Shown: piece after piece, positions 8,958-16,641 of the stretch
Layout: every line of letters begins with the position of its first letter
How positions within the stretch are numbered: position 1 is the first letter of the stretch
Assembly (NCBI GenBank): GCA_036794825.1
Contig: DAIRGA010000048.1
Span: 1-21,873 of the forward strand
Length of the DNA stretch: 21,873 nt
Source of the DNA: RZYY01 sp036794825
GTDB lineage: Bacteria; Bacteroidota; Bacteroidia; Bacteroidales; 4484-276
Direction: 5' to 3'
Notes under the pieces: model-generated
Databases searched by the model: none
Told to the model about the DNA's origin: nothing
The model's input: only the letters and a program-made list of their open reading frames with translations
Program-made: the position numbers and the translations under genes

Positions 8958-10438
8958 GCCACAACACATCAAGTATAGTAAGTAAAGTTTGGAGTTTCTG
9001 CAATCCCCTGCGTGATGTAGGCGTAGGTTACGGAGACTATTTAGAACAACTCACCTACTTGCTATTCTTAAAAATGGCGGATGAATACAGCAAGCCGCCA
9101 CATAACCGAAAACTACCCATTCCAAAAGAATACAATTGGGAAAGTTTGACCAATAAGAAAGGTGCAGAATTGGAATTGCATTATGCAACATTGCTAAGGG
9201 AATTAAGTACTGCCAAAGGTATATTAGGGCAAATCTTTACAAAGAGCCAAAACAAAATTCAAGACCCTGCAATGCTTGCTAAAATCATTGATATGATTGA
9301 CAGTGAGCAATGGTTGGTAATGGGTGCAGATGTAAAAGGAGATATTTATGAAAAACTCCTGGAACAAAATGCACAGGACGTAAAAAGCGGTGCAGGTCAA
9401 TACTTTACGCCGAGACCATTAATTCGTGCAATGGTAGAATGTATTCAGCCCCAACCAATGAAAACCATTGCAGACCCAGCTTGTGGTACAGGTGGATTCT
9501 TTTTAGCAGCTTATGATTACATAGTTGAAAACAACAAACTTGACAGGGATCAGAACAAGTTTCTGAAAATGCAAACCTTTTTCGGTAACGAAATTGTAGC
9601 TGGAACAAGGCGCTTGGCTTTGATGAATTTGTTTTTACACAACATTGGCGACATCGAAAGCGATAATTTCATTTCACCTGCTGACGCTTTAATTGCTGCC
9701 TCTCCAACAACTTATGATTATGTTTTAGCAAATCCCCCATTCGGCAAAAAAAGCTCGCAGACCTTTACCAATGACGAAGGCGAACAGGAGAAAGACGACT
9801 TGACCTATAATCGTCAGGACTTTTGGGCAACCACAAGCAATAAACAATTGAACTTTGTTCAGCATATCCGTTCAATGCTCAAAATCACAGGACAAGCAGC
9901 CGTCGTATTGCCCGACAATGTTTTGTTTGAAGGCGGTGCAGGTGAAATAGTTCGTAAAAAGTTACTGGAAACAACCGACCTGCACACAATCCTTCGCTTG
10001 CCGACTGGAATTTTTTATGCACAAGGCGTAAAAGCGAATGTTTTGTTCTTTGATGGAAAGCCAGCAAGTAAAAATGCCTGGACAAAGGAAATTTGGGTGT
10101 ATGATTACAGAACCAACATCCATCATACGCTGAAAAAGAATCCTTTGATTGTGGAAAGCCTTCGGGATTTCATCACTTGCTATAACCCAACAAATCGCCA
10201 TAAAAGAAAAGAGACCTGGTCAGAAACTAATCCCGAAGGACGTTGGAGAAAGTTTGAGTATGACGAAATCATTGCAAGAGACAAGACTTCGTTAGACATA
10301 TCCTGGTTAAAGGATAACTCACTGGCTGATTTGGATAACCTGCCCGACCCTGAAGTATTGGCAGCAGAAATCATTGAAAATCTGGAAGCTGGTTTAGAGA
10401 GTTTTAAAACGATCGTTGCGGCATTGAATACTAAGTAG
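8954..10438 (+). CDS. hsdM: Type I restriction-modification methyltransferase subunit M (HsdM)
   Basis: This N6-adenine DNA methyltransferase protects host DNA and forms the core of the HsdM2S complex. The 494-aa protein has an N-terminal helical domain (about 1-140) and then the catalytic domain. The latter shows GQYFTPR at 148-154, the SAM-binding motif DPACGTG at 174-180, and the catalytic NPPFG at 260-264. Length is typical. Its start codon overlaps the MBL stop in an ATGA arrangement. Having hsdM last, 5.9 kb after hsdR, with two unrelated gene blocks in between, is an unusual order, since hsdM and hsdS are normally adjacent. It is the last gene of the operon and is followed by a 339-nt gap before the CRISPR operon. 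Confidence 0.97.
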   Translation: MSHNTSSIVSKVWSFCNPLRDVGVGYGDYLEQLTYLLFLKMADEYSKPPHNRKLPIPKEYNWESLTNKKGAELELHYATLLRELSTAKGILGQIFTKSQNKIQDPAMLAKIIDMIDSEQWLVMGADVKGDIYEKLLEQNAQDVKSGAGQYFTPRPLIRAMVECIQPQPMKTIADPACGTGGFFLAAYDYIVENNKLDRDQNKFLKMQTFFGNEIVAGTRRLALMNLFLHNIGDIESDNFISPADALIAASPTTYDYVLANPPFGKKSSQTFTNDEGEQEKDDLTYNRQDFWATTSNKQLNFVQHIRSMLKITGQAAVVLPDNVLFEGGAGEIVRKKLLETTDLHTILRLPTGIFYAQGVKANVLFFDGKPASKNAWTKEIWVYDYRTNIHHTLKKNPLIVESLRDFITCYNPTNRHKRKETWSETNPEGRWRKFEYDEIIARDKTSLDISWLKDNSLADLDNLPDPEVLAAEIIENLEAGLESFKTIVAALNTK

Positions 10439-10439
10439 T

Positions 10440-10650
10440 CACCCCTTCCCAACCTATTCAAGTGTTGATTATTAACAATCTTCCCATAGTGCAAGGTTTT
10501 TAGTAATTTTAGCGAAAAGCTTGCAAAGGTGTCCGGAAAATCCCCCAGTCCATCGAAGAAGAATTTTCCCTCGCTGATGCCCAATGAAATCCGGATAATC
10601 CGTTTTATCCTACGCCCAATATGGTTTCTTAACTTATGCTTATGCTTCAT
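10440..10650 (-). other. Possible minus-strand ORF remnant
   Basis: Reading the minus strand from an ATG at 10650 gives about 70 residues before the frame runs into sequence antisense to the end of hsdM, where it stays open to 10180. The non-overlapping part (MKHKHKLRNHIGRRIKRII..., later FFFDGLGDFPDTF) has a codon pattern that looks protein-like. I do not recognise it. It may be a decayed mobile-element or hypothetical-gene fragment, or chance. There is no ribosome binding site that decides the question. Confidence 0.22.
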
Positions 10651-10703
10651 GTACCCTCACTGAAATTGAGTTGTTGAGGATCAACTAATCAATTAAATTC
10701 CCT

Positions 10704-10711
10704 TATCTTTG
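10704..10711 (+). promoter_or_regulatory. Candidate Bacteroidota-type -7 element for the CRISPR operon
   Basis: TATCTTTG matches the Bacteroidota -7 consensus TAnnTTTG exactly and lies 66 nt before the cas10 start, which would leave a 5' untranslated region of about 60 nt. I do not see a good TTTG -33 box at the usual 19-21 nt spacing, so the call rests on one element and on position in an AT-rich gap. Confidence 0.42.
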
Positions 10712-10777
10712 CTTTACACCATTCTTTTGGAAATTTTATGAAATTGACAGTTGTATTTTTAAGTAAAATCTTGATTT

Positions 10778-12340
10778 ATGAATAAAAGTTACATTTTGGT
10801 AAAAGGTGATGTGTCTGGAATACAGAACTTTGTTTTCAATGTTAAAAGTGAGCATGCTGCTAAAGAGTTGAAAGGAAGATCCTTTTTTGTCAAGCTTCTC
10901 ATCGAACTTGCCATCTACGCTTTGCATGACAAATTCAATATTTCAACTGCAGAAGAAATTTTGGAATCCAGGATTTCAACTTCAGGGGGGAATTTTTTTC
11001 TGAAATTACCAATGAACAGTGAGTGTGAAACTAAAATCGCTGAAGTTCAGAATGAACTCACCCGTGGATTGAATTTTACAGGACTGAACATTAGTATTGC
11101 TCATGCGGCTTACACAGGCGATTATGAAAATGTAATCAAAAATCTTGATAAATTGTGCCGTGAAACAAAACTCCGGTTTTATCACGAGGATTTTACCTAC
11201 TTTGATTCCTTTCCTAAGAAGAATACGAATTTTGATACGAAGTGGAAGAGCTTAACAGAAACATTAAAGAAGACGAATGCGTTCATAATCACGAAAACTC
11301 CTAAACATAACACCAGTTTACAGATAAAAGAAAATCAGGTTTTAATTTCGAATTATGAAGTAGCATTTAATAATCAAGGTAATGGATTATTATTATCTGA
11401 CTTTCTTGAAAGCTTGTTCCCTATTTACAATAGCCACATTATTGAATTTGAGTGTCTGAGCAAATCAACAGCTTTTCATAAATTTAAGGGAAGTGGCGCT
11501 CCATGTCAGCCTAATATAGATTGGACGATTATGGAGAATGGTGGTAATAAAGGAATTGAAAAATTGGGCATTCTTGCCATGGATGTAGATGGCCTTGGAA
11601 TTTGCATGGAATCAATCAAGAATGAAACTGATCATCGGGAAACTGATAAGAGATTGAGAGATTTTTTTAACTATAAAATTCAGGAAATAATAAATGATGA
11701 AAAAGAAACCTATAGATACAATAAAAATCATTACGGACAATATATCACGGCTGATATCCCCAGGTTCAAAAACAAAATTTATTCGGTTACTGCTGGGGGC
11801 GATGATAGTTTCTTTGTTGGAAAATGGAATACTATTCTTGATTTTGCAATTGAAATCAACAAAGCCTTCAATAAAGAATTCCCAGATCTTACCATTTCAG
11901 CCGGTATGGTTATCGTTGACCCCAAATTTCCGGTTGTCCGTTTTGCAGATTTAGTGGGTAGTGCTCTGAAAAATGCTAAATATCAGTATAAAACCAAAGG
12001 AAATATCTGCCTGTTAGGAGAAGTGATTCAGTGGGAAATTTTGACTGAAGTTAACAAAATGAGGATCGAATTTAAGAAAAAAGACATAACAGGTGGAATG
12101 TTAGCAAAAGCACGTCTGGCTGCCAATAGTCTCAAAGATGCGACTGTTTTTAGATTGGAAGATTTTTGGAAAATGGGATATTACCTCAGAGAGCTTGATA
12201 CAAACGCAAAAGATAGAATCATGCGTAAACTTTTAGAGTACATGACTAAGTCCATTAAAACAACAGACGAGTTACAGAAAAGAAACTATCGCAGTATTCT
12301 GCCAATTGCTGCTCGTCTTGCTGAATTAGATAAAAGATAA
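10778..12340 (+). CDS. cas10: Cas10/Csm1, Type III-A, lacking the HD domain
   Basis: This is the large subunit of the Type III effector complex, which makes cyclic oligoadenylate when target RNA is bound. The protein has 520 aa, whereas Csm1 proteins are usually 750-850 aa. It starts almost at once with GDVSGIQ (10-16) and LKGRSF (31-36), the beginning of the first palm domain, so the N-terminal HD nuclease domain is absent. The second palm domain has acidic residues D269 and D271 (MDVDG) and the cyclase motif GGDD at 340-343, both intact. A helical C-terminal domain follows (about 420-520). The Cys cluster found in many Csm1 linkers is not obvious. The 5' gap is non-coding, so the HD domain is not simply cut off by a wrong start. 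It should signal through cyclic nucleotides but not cut DNA itself (inference from motifs). Confidence 0.93.
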   Translation: MNKSYILVKGDVSGIQNFVFNVKSEHAAKELKGRSFFVKLLIELAIYALHDKFNISTAEEILESRISTSGGNFFLKLPMNSECETKIAEVQNELTRGLNFTGLNISIAHAAYTGDYENVIKNLDKLCRETKLRFYHEDFTYFDSFPKKNTNFDTKWKSLTETLKKTNAFIITKTPKHNTSLQIKENQVLISNYEVAFNNQGNGLLLSDFLESLFPIYNSHIIEFECLSKSTAFHKFKGSGAPCQPNIDWTIMENGGNKGIEKLGILAMDVDGLGICMESIKNETDHRETDKRLRDFFNYKIQEIINDEKETYRYNKNHYGQYITADIPRFKNKIYSVTAGGDDSFFVGKWNTILDFAIEINKAFNKEFPDLTISAGMVIVDPKFPVVRFADLVGSALKNAKYQYKTKGNICLLGEVIQWEILTEVNKMRIEFKKKDITGGMLAKARLAANSLKDATVFRLEDFWKMGYYLRELDTNAKDRIMRKLLEYMTKSIKTTDELQKRNYRSILPIAARLAELDKR

Positions 12341-12361
12341 ATTTTTAAAATTTAAATTAAT

Positions 12362-12769
12362 ATGAGAACAACAGAAAATCAAAAAAAGCAACATGATAGT
12401 CCATTGCTAGACTATGCTTTAGTGCTGGATTATTCACCCAAGGATCCTGACAATGCAGCCAATACGTTGGAAATCATTAAAAGAACCGATGAAATGATGA
12501 AAGAACATTGCCGATTCAAAGCTGATGCGCTTTCCTATACACAACTTCGCAACATATTGCAGGAGCTGAAAAATAACAGAGAAAATCCCGTTATTGTTAT
12601 TCCAAAATTGGCATACATTGAGGCACGCCAGGAAAAGAGCAAACAGAAGAATTTAGTTGAATTTATCAGGAACCTACTCCAAAAATCTATCGAACAAAAT
12701 AAAGTTGATGGTTTTTTTGATTACATGGATTCACTTGTAGCGTATCATAAATATTATTCATCCAAATAG
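12362..12769 (+). CDS. csm2: Csm2, small subunit of Type III-A complex
   Basis: A 135-aa helical protein in the correct position between cas10 and csm3, 21 nt after the former and 10 nt before the latter. Csm2 forms the inner filament of the Csm complex and contacts the crRNA-target duplex. Family traits visible are the YTQLRNIL helix at about 60-67, the central PKLAYIEARQ segment, and the C-terminal FFDYMDSLVAYHKYY. These match the usual Csm2 pattern of a LRPKLAYxxGR-like stretch and an EALVAYHK-like end. The N-terminal ~45 residues are variable and may be partly disordered. Length is typical of the family. No oddities are seen. Confidence 0.88.
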   Translation: MRTTENQKKQHDSPLLDYALVLDYSPKDPDNAANTLEIIKRTDEMMKEHCRFKADALSYTQLRNILQELKNNRENPVIVIPKLAYIEARQEKSKQKNLVEFIRNLLQKSIEQNKVDGFFDYMDSLVAYHKYYSSK

Positions 12770-12779
12770 AAAAAACACA

Positions 12780-13502
12780 ATGAAACTGAAAAACAAAATA
12801 CAGATTACTGGAATTCTGACTGTTGAAACAGGAATGCACATTGGCGGCTCTGAAGTTGACCTTGAAATTGGAGGCATTGATAATGCTGTTGTAAAAGATG
12901 CTAAAACTGGAACTCCCTACATACCAGGGAGCTCACTTAAAGGAAAGCTCAGAGATCTGATAGCCCGACAAAAAGGCTACAAAAAAATTGTAAATGATAT
13001 TGAAGAAGTATTTATTTTATTCGGAGACGCTGCTGATAATCAGCACCGGAATATGGGACACCTGATTGTAAGAGATGCCTTTTATATTGGTCAGTTTGAC
13101 GCGGATGAAGGGTTGGAAGAAAAATCAGAAAATACTATCAATCGAGTTACCGGTAAAGCAATTCCAAGGCACATGGAAAGGGTTGTAAGAGGAGCTTGCT
13201 TTAAGCTGGAAATGATTCTTGATCTTTACGAACAATACAATGTCAAACTATATGATATACGAGAGAGAAAATTTCATATCAAACAGAATCAATTGATAAA
13301 AGATGATGTTCTTTTTAATACTTTAAGGCTTGGATTCAGGCTCCTCGAAAACGATTATCTGGGAGGCAGCGGAACCAGAGGATATGGCAAAGTAAGTCTG
13401 GTGTTTGAAAAACCGGTTAAGATCAGTTTTAACGATGACGGAACTATGGAAAAATCCGTTTTTGATTTTAATTTTAATGAAGCATCCGATGAAAGCCGTT
13501 AG
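12780..13502 (+). CDS. csm3: Csm3, RAMP backbone subunit and target RNA nuclease
   Basis: This RAMP-fold protein forms the repeating backbone of the Csm complex along the crRNA and cuts target RNA every 6 nt. The 240-aa sequence has the family signature: HIGGSE near residues 20-25, the loop GGIDN with the likely catalytic Asp34, the YIPGSSLKGKLR motif, and a C-terminal glycine-rich loop GGSGTRGYGKV. Asp34 corresponds to the conserved Asp whose mutation abolishes target RNA cleavage in characterised Csm3 proteins, so RNA cleavage is probably intact. The 3' end overlaps the csm4 start by 14 nt. Length is typical of the family. Confidence 0.95.
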   Translation: MKLKNKIQITGILTVETGMHIGGSEVDLEIGGIDNAVVKDAKTGTPYIPGSSLKGKLRDLIARQKGYKKIVNDIEEVFILFGDAADNQHRNMGHLIVRDAFYIGQFDADEGLEEKSENTINRVTGKAIPRHMERVVRGACFKLEMILDLYEQYNVKLYDIRERKFHIKQNQLIKDDVLFNTLRLGFRLLENDYLGGSGTRGYGKVSLVFEKPVKISFNDDGTMEKSVFDFNFNEASDESR

Positions 13503-14517
13503 AATTCCATTGCAGCCACATTCGCATTTTCATTTTGGGGAGTTTAAGATTGACAGTAATGTTGCATTAAGTTCTACCTCCGTATTTGCACACTCCGACA
13601 CTCTATTTTCCGCTTTGGTAAACTCCTATTTTCATGGTGTTGGAGAAGCCAATGATTTTGTAGGGTTATTCAGCAAAAGCAAAATCTGCATCTCATCTCT
13701 GTACTATTACCTGAAAAAAGATGATACAGTTGTTTATCTACTTCCAAAACCGGTTTTTCTTGATCTTTACAGCCCAAGAGACGGTGAGCACAAGTTGCGT
13801 AATCAAATAAAGTTTGTTTCTGCAGGTGTGTGGCAAAAAGGCTTTACTACTAAAGATTGGACTGATGCAACCAAAGACTATTGCTTCATACAAAATCATG
13901 ATATTTTACTTACCTCAAAGGAAAGGGATGAGTTGGGATTAAATGCAAAAGATCATGTTTTTTCTGTTGTTGATATTCCAAAAAGCCCTATCCGTAAGGC
14001 TGATCCTAATCAAAGTATTTATTATCAAACTGATGTTGAAGTTGGAAAGATCAAAGATGTTGAGATTGGTTTTTATTTCCTTTACAATGCTGATTCGGAT
14101 GCAGAACTCGAATTGAAGCGAGCCGTCAACGTGCTGGTCTATTCAGGTATTGGAGGTGAGAAGAACAATACAGGAAGAGTTATGCAGGAGCCAAAGTATG
14201 ATAATTTTGATTTGAATTTAGTACAAAATAAAAAAGACACACCAGGTTTTACCAATATTTCATTGCTTAATCCTGCCGATGCTGCTGAACTCAAAAAGGT
14301 AATCTACTCTCAAACCAAACTTCGGGGGGGAAGGAAAAGTGGAAAAGATGATGGTGAGTATGAAGTGGTTCGCATGATCAATGAGGGTGCTTTGCTGAAT
14401 GATAAAGATATCAGAGGGCGCCTCGTGGCAATTGGAACAGACATAGACAATAACAAAGTTTACAGGAATGGATTGGCTTTTGTTTTACCTTTAATTTATT
14501 ACAAGTCAAATGAATAA
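13489..14517 (+). CDS. csm4: Csm4, Cas5-like RAMP subunit capping the crRNA 5' tag
   Basis: This Cas5-group RAMP protein anchors the crRNA 5' tag and contacts Cas10. I choose the ATG at 13489 (MKAVRIPLQP...), giving 342 aa. The longer frame from 13405 would add 28 residues translated out of frame with csm3 and has no family character. The chosen start gives the usual opening beta-strand at the N-terminus. Family features include SDTLFSAL at about 40-47 and the C-terminal glycine-rich GIGGEKNNTGR, which corresponds to the RAMP G-rich loop. It overlaps csm3 by 14 nt and csm5 by 8 nt, so translational coupling is likely. Confidence 0.92.
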   Translation: MKAVRIPLQPHSHFHFGEFKIDSNVALSSTSVFAHSDTLFSALVNSYFHGVGEANDFVGLFSKSKICISSLYYYLKKDDTVVYLLPKPVFLDLYSPRDGEHKLRNQIKFVSAGVWQKGFTTKDWTDATKDYCFIQNHDILLTSKERDELGLNAKDHVFSVVDIPKSPIRKADPNQSIYYQTDVEVGKIKDVEIGFYFLYNADSDAELELKRAVNVLVYSGIGGEKNNTGRVMQEPKYDNFDLNLVQNKKDTPGFTNISLLNPADAAELKKVIYSQTKLRGGRKSGKDDGEYEVVRMINEGALLNDKDIRGRLVAIGTDIDNNKVYRNGLAFVLPLIYYKSNE

Positions 14518-15832
14518 ATATCCGATTACCATCGAAACACTTTCACCATTGCACATTGGCAAAGGCAATGCGTTAACCTCGGTCGGAGAGTATGTGGCAA
14601 CCGATAAAACTATTCGCATTCTGGATCAGAAACATTTGTACGAACTGCTTAAAGAGAAGAACCTGATGCAGGACTACATGAATTATATCCTTGACTATGC
14701 TAAAAATACCTATGTATGGGATTTTTTTAAGGAAAATGGAATAGAAAAGGAACTAAATTATACACGCGAATTTGCCCTTAATGCTGATGCATTTAATCCG
14801 GTCAGTAATAATATTCTTGAACTTGCAACAGAAACCTGCGGGCAAAAATACATTCCCGGCAGCAGCCTGAAAGGCGCCATCCGGACAATGGTTTTTGCTT
14901 ACCACATTGAAACAGACGATACCTTGAAATCCGAAGTTGAGAGAATAATTCTTGATTTTAACAACTTGTATGATATTAGAAAACGAATTGATGAAAAGGA
15001 AGATAAGCTACTTAATAAAGTCTTCGGGCACTTGATAGTTTTAGATTCAGAGCTTGTACCTGATAAAGAGGTTACTGCTGAAATTTCAAAAAGAGTTCAT
15101 TTGTTTGGCGAAAAAACTGATGGACTTGATAATCTGCGAGAATGTATTGTATCCGGTACGAAAATAAAAACTACACTTAGTGTTAAAAACTCTGCAGTTG
15201 ACAACAGCCCGGCATGGATTTATGGAGATGATCTTGAAAGACTTTTCGATGCTATCAACAAAATAATGGTAATTTATCTTGATTATGAGATTAGGTTACT
15301 TTCAGGCTCCAGCGAAATCATTGCCAAAGAGATGATTAAATCATTACAGGCATTGAAAAATCAGGTTAAGGATTTCGGAAACGATAAAGCATTGTTGCGT
15401 TTGGGAAAAGGAAAAACTTTTATCTTTCAAATCATCTTACCGTTGCTTAACAACGCTGCACAAAAAAAGCTATTACAATTAATGATAAAAGATGAAGATG
15501 TCCGGAACAACTTCCCAAAAACCCGTGTTCTAAATGATTACAACGAAATGTTTGGTTGGATTAAAATAATCAGGCCTGCAACCCCGGTTGTAAAAGTTAA
15601 TTATTTAAATAATAAAGTTGAAACGCTTATTGTAAAAGAGACGGAATTGGTTGCACGCTATGTTGATTTAAAACGTGCAAGTCTGATGCTGAATGGCGTT
15701 TTGATAGAAAACATCCAACTTGTAAATCAATTTGAAACCAAATTCGAAATAGGAACTTCGATCAATGTTTTTGTGTGGCAGTTAACCAAAGATGGAAGAT
15801 TAAACCAGGTAAAACTAATTAATAAACTATAA
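14510..15832 (+). CDS. csm5: Csm5, RAMP subunit at the crRNA 3' end, with C-terminal extension
   Basis: A RAMP protein at the distal end of the Csm filament, involved in crRNA 3' maturation. The 440-aa protein opens with the RAMP strand TLSPLHIGKG at 10-19. It carries IPGSSLKGAIR at 115-125 and the later LLRLGKGKTF at 295-304, which is a usual Csm5 motif, and KTRVL at 337-341. The typical Csm5 body ends near residue 355. About 85 more residues follow and look like a small all-beta domain (GTSINVFVWQ near 415-424). Csm5 proteins are commonly 340-390 aa, so this one is long. It starts within the end of csm4 and stops 2 nt before the membrane-protein gene. Confidence 0.92.
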   Translation: MNKYPITIETLSPLHIGKGNALTSVGEYVATDKTIRILDQKHLYELLKEKNLMQDYMNYILDYAKNTYVWDFFKENGIEKELNYTREFALNADAFNPVSNNILELATETCGQKYIPGSSLKGAIRTMVFAYHIETDDTLKSEVERIILDFNNLYDIRKRIDEKEDKLLNKVFGHLIVLDSELVPDKEVTAEISKRVHLFGEKTDGLDNLRECIVSGTKIKTTLSVKNSAVDNSPAWIYGDDLERLFDAINKIMVIYLDYEIRLLSGSSEIIAKEMIKSLQALKNQVKDFGNDKALLRLGKGKTFIFQIILPLLNNAAQKKLLQLMIKDEDVRNNFPKTRVLNDYNEMFGWIKIIRPATPVVKVNYLNNKVETLIVKETELVARYVDLKRASLMLNGVLIENIQLVNQFETKFEIGTSINVFVWQLTKDGRLNQVKLINKL

Positions 15833-15834
15833 TT

Positions 15835-16641
15835 ATGAAATCAGCATTACTACTTATTATTATTTCTATTGGCCTTTTAGCTTTTGCACAAGAAGATGCA
15901 AGTAAATCGGTTTTGCCTGAAAACAAGCAAAAAATTGATTCGTTGGAAATGATATTAATTCAACTCGAGTCTGAAATTGAAGCGGTGAAAGTAAATCAAA
16001 AGACAACGGAAAAGACTATGGAACTTGCCGAAACTACCTATCAGACTGCAAAAGAGGTTTTTATGTGGAAGGATAATTGGATTTTTGGAGGATTGGCAGT
16101 GATTTCACTGATAATCGCTATAATTTCTTTGTTAGGAGTAAATTGGTGGATCAAAAATTTGGTGAACCACAAAGTAAATGTACTTGCCGAAAAAAACACA
16201 CAAGAGTTAAAGCGGGTAATAACCAACGAAAGATGGGGTATAGACCTCAGGAAGCGGTTAAAAATACTTATACTAAATATTGAGGGCACGAATATAAAGC
16301 CAGAAGTTGAAAAAATTGCAAATGAATTTAAACCTGAAATAATTAATATTCAACCTGGCGATAAAGGTCTTCCTTTTACTGATATTCTTGAAAAGAAAGG
16401 TAAAAACATCGAAAGCAATTCATTTACAATTATCATTCTTGATGATCCAATATTTGATTTGTTTAATGATAATGGCGATGTTCTACTAAATTTTGTAAGG
16501 AGCAAAAACATAGGTATTTTGCTTTATGGTGGTAGGCAAATTAAACCAGATTACCATTTTAAAGCTTTCGCCAATAACGCTTACTCGCTTTATAACAATT
16601 TAATGCAATTGATGAAATTCATGGACTTTTACAAGAATTAA
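15835..16641 (+). CDS. Membrane protein with coiled coil and Rossmann-like domain, in Type III-A operon
   Basis: I do not recognise this 268-aa protein. Residues 1-19 form a hydrophobic N-terminus that could be a cleavable signal peptide (LLAFAQ|ED) or an anchor. Residues ~30-76 are charged and probably a coiled coil. Residues 82-104 are a clear transmembrane helix followed by the basic segment NHKVNVLAEK...LKRV, so the C-terminus should be cytoplasmic. Residues ~141-268 alternate strands and helices: KILILNIEG, EIINIQ, TIIILDD and IGILLYGGR, with a final helix near SLYNNLMQLMKFM. This resembles a Rossmann-like sensor or receiver fold. The gene is packed between csm5 (2 nt) and cas6 (0 nt), so it belongs to the operon. 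By analogy with membrane effectors such as Cam1 (transmembrane helix plus CARF), it could respond to cyclic oligoadenylate. That is inference; no CARF motif is certain. Confidence 0.85.
   Translation: MKSALLLIIISIGLLAFAQEDASKSVLPENKQKIDSLEMILIQLESEIEAVKVNQKTTEKTMELAETTYQTAKEVFMWKDNWIFGGLAVISLIIAIISLLGVNWWIKNLVNHKVNVLAEKNTQELKRVITNERWGIDLRKRLKILILNIEGTNIKPEVEKIANEFKPEIINIQPGDKGLPFTDILEKKGKNIESNSFTIIILDDPIFDLFNDNGDVLLNFVRSKNIGILLYGGRQIKPDYHFKAFANNAYSLYNNLMQLMKFMDFYKN

Larger units (their letters stand above)
10439..10777. other. Intergenic gap between RM and CRISPR operons
   Basis: No + strand gene is visible. The first ~210 bases hold an open minus-strand reading frame, listed separately. A short hairpin with 6-bp arms (GGATAA at 10593-10598, TTATCC at 10605-10610) and a 7-bp pairing between GGAAAAT and ATTTTCC near 10535-10570 are present, but neither has a T tract, so no clear terminator is seen. 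The last ~100 bases are very AT-rich and contain the likely cas10 promoter. Confidence 0.5.

Noticed and set aside
9885..10201. Overlapping minus-strand ORFs inside hsdM
   Set aside because: They are shadows of the hsdM coding frame.
10535..10610. Short inverted repeats as a terminator for the RM operon
   Set aside because: The stems are 6-7 bp, AT-rich, and not followed by a T tract.
13405..13488. Longer Csm4 reading frame starting inside csm3
   Set aside because: The 28 extra residues are an out-of-frame reading of csm3; the normal Csm4 first strand starts at 13489.
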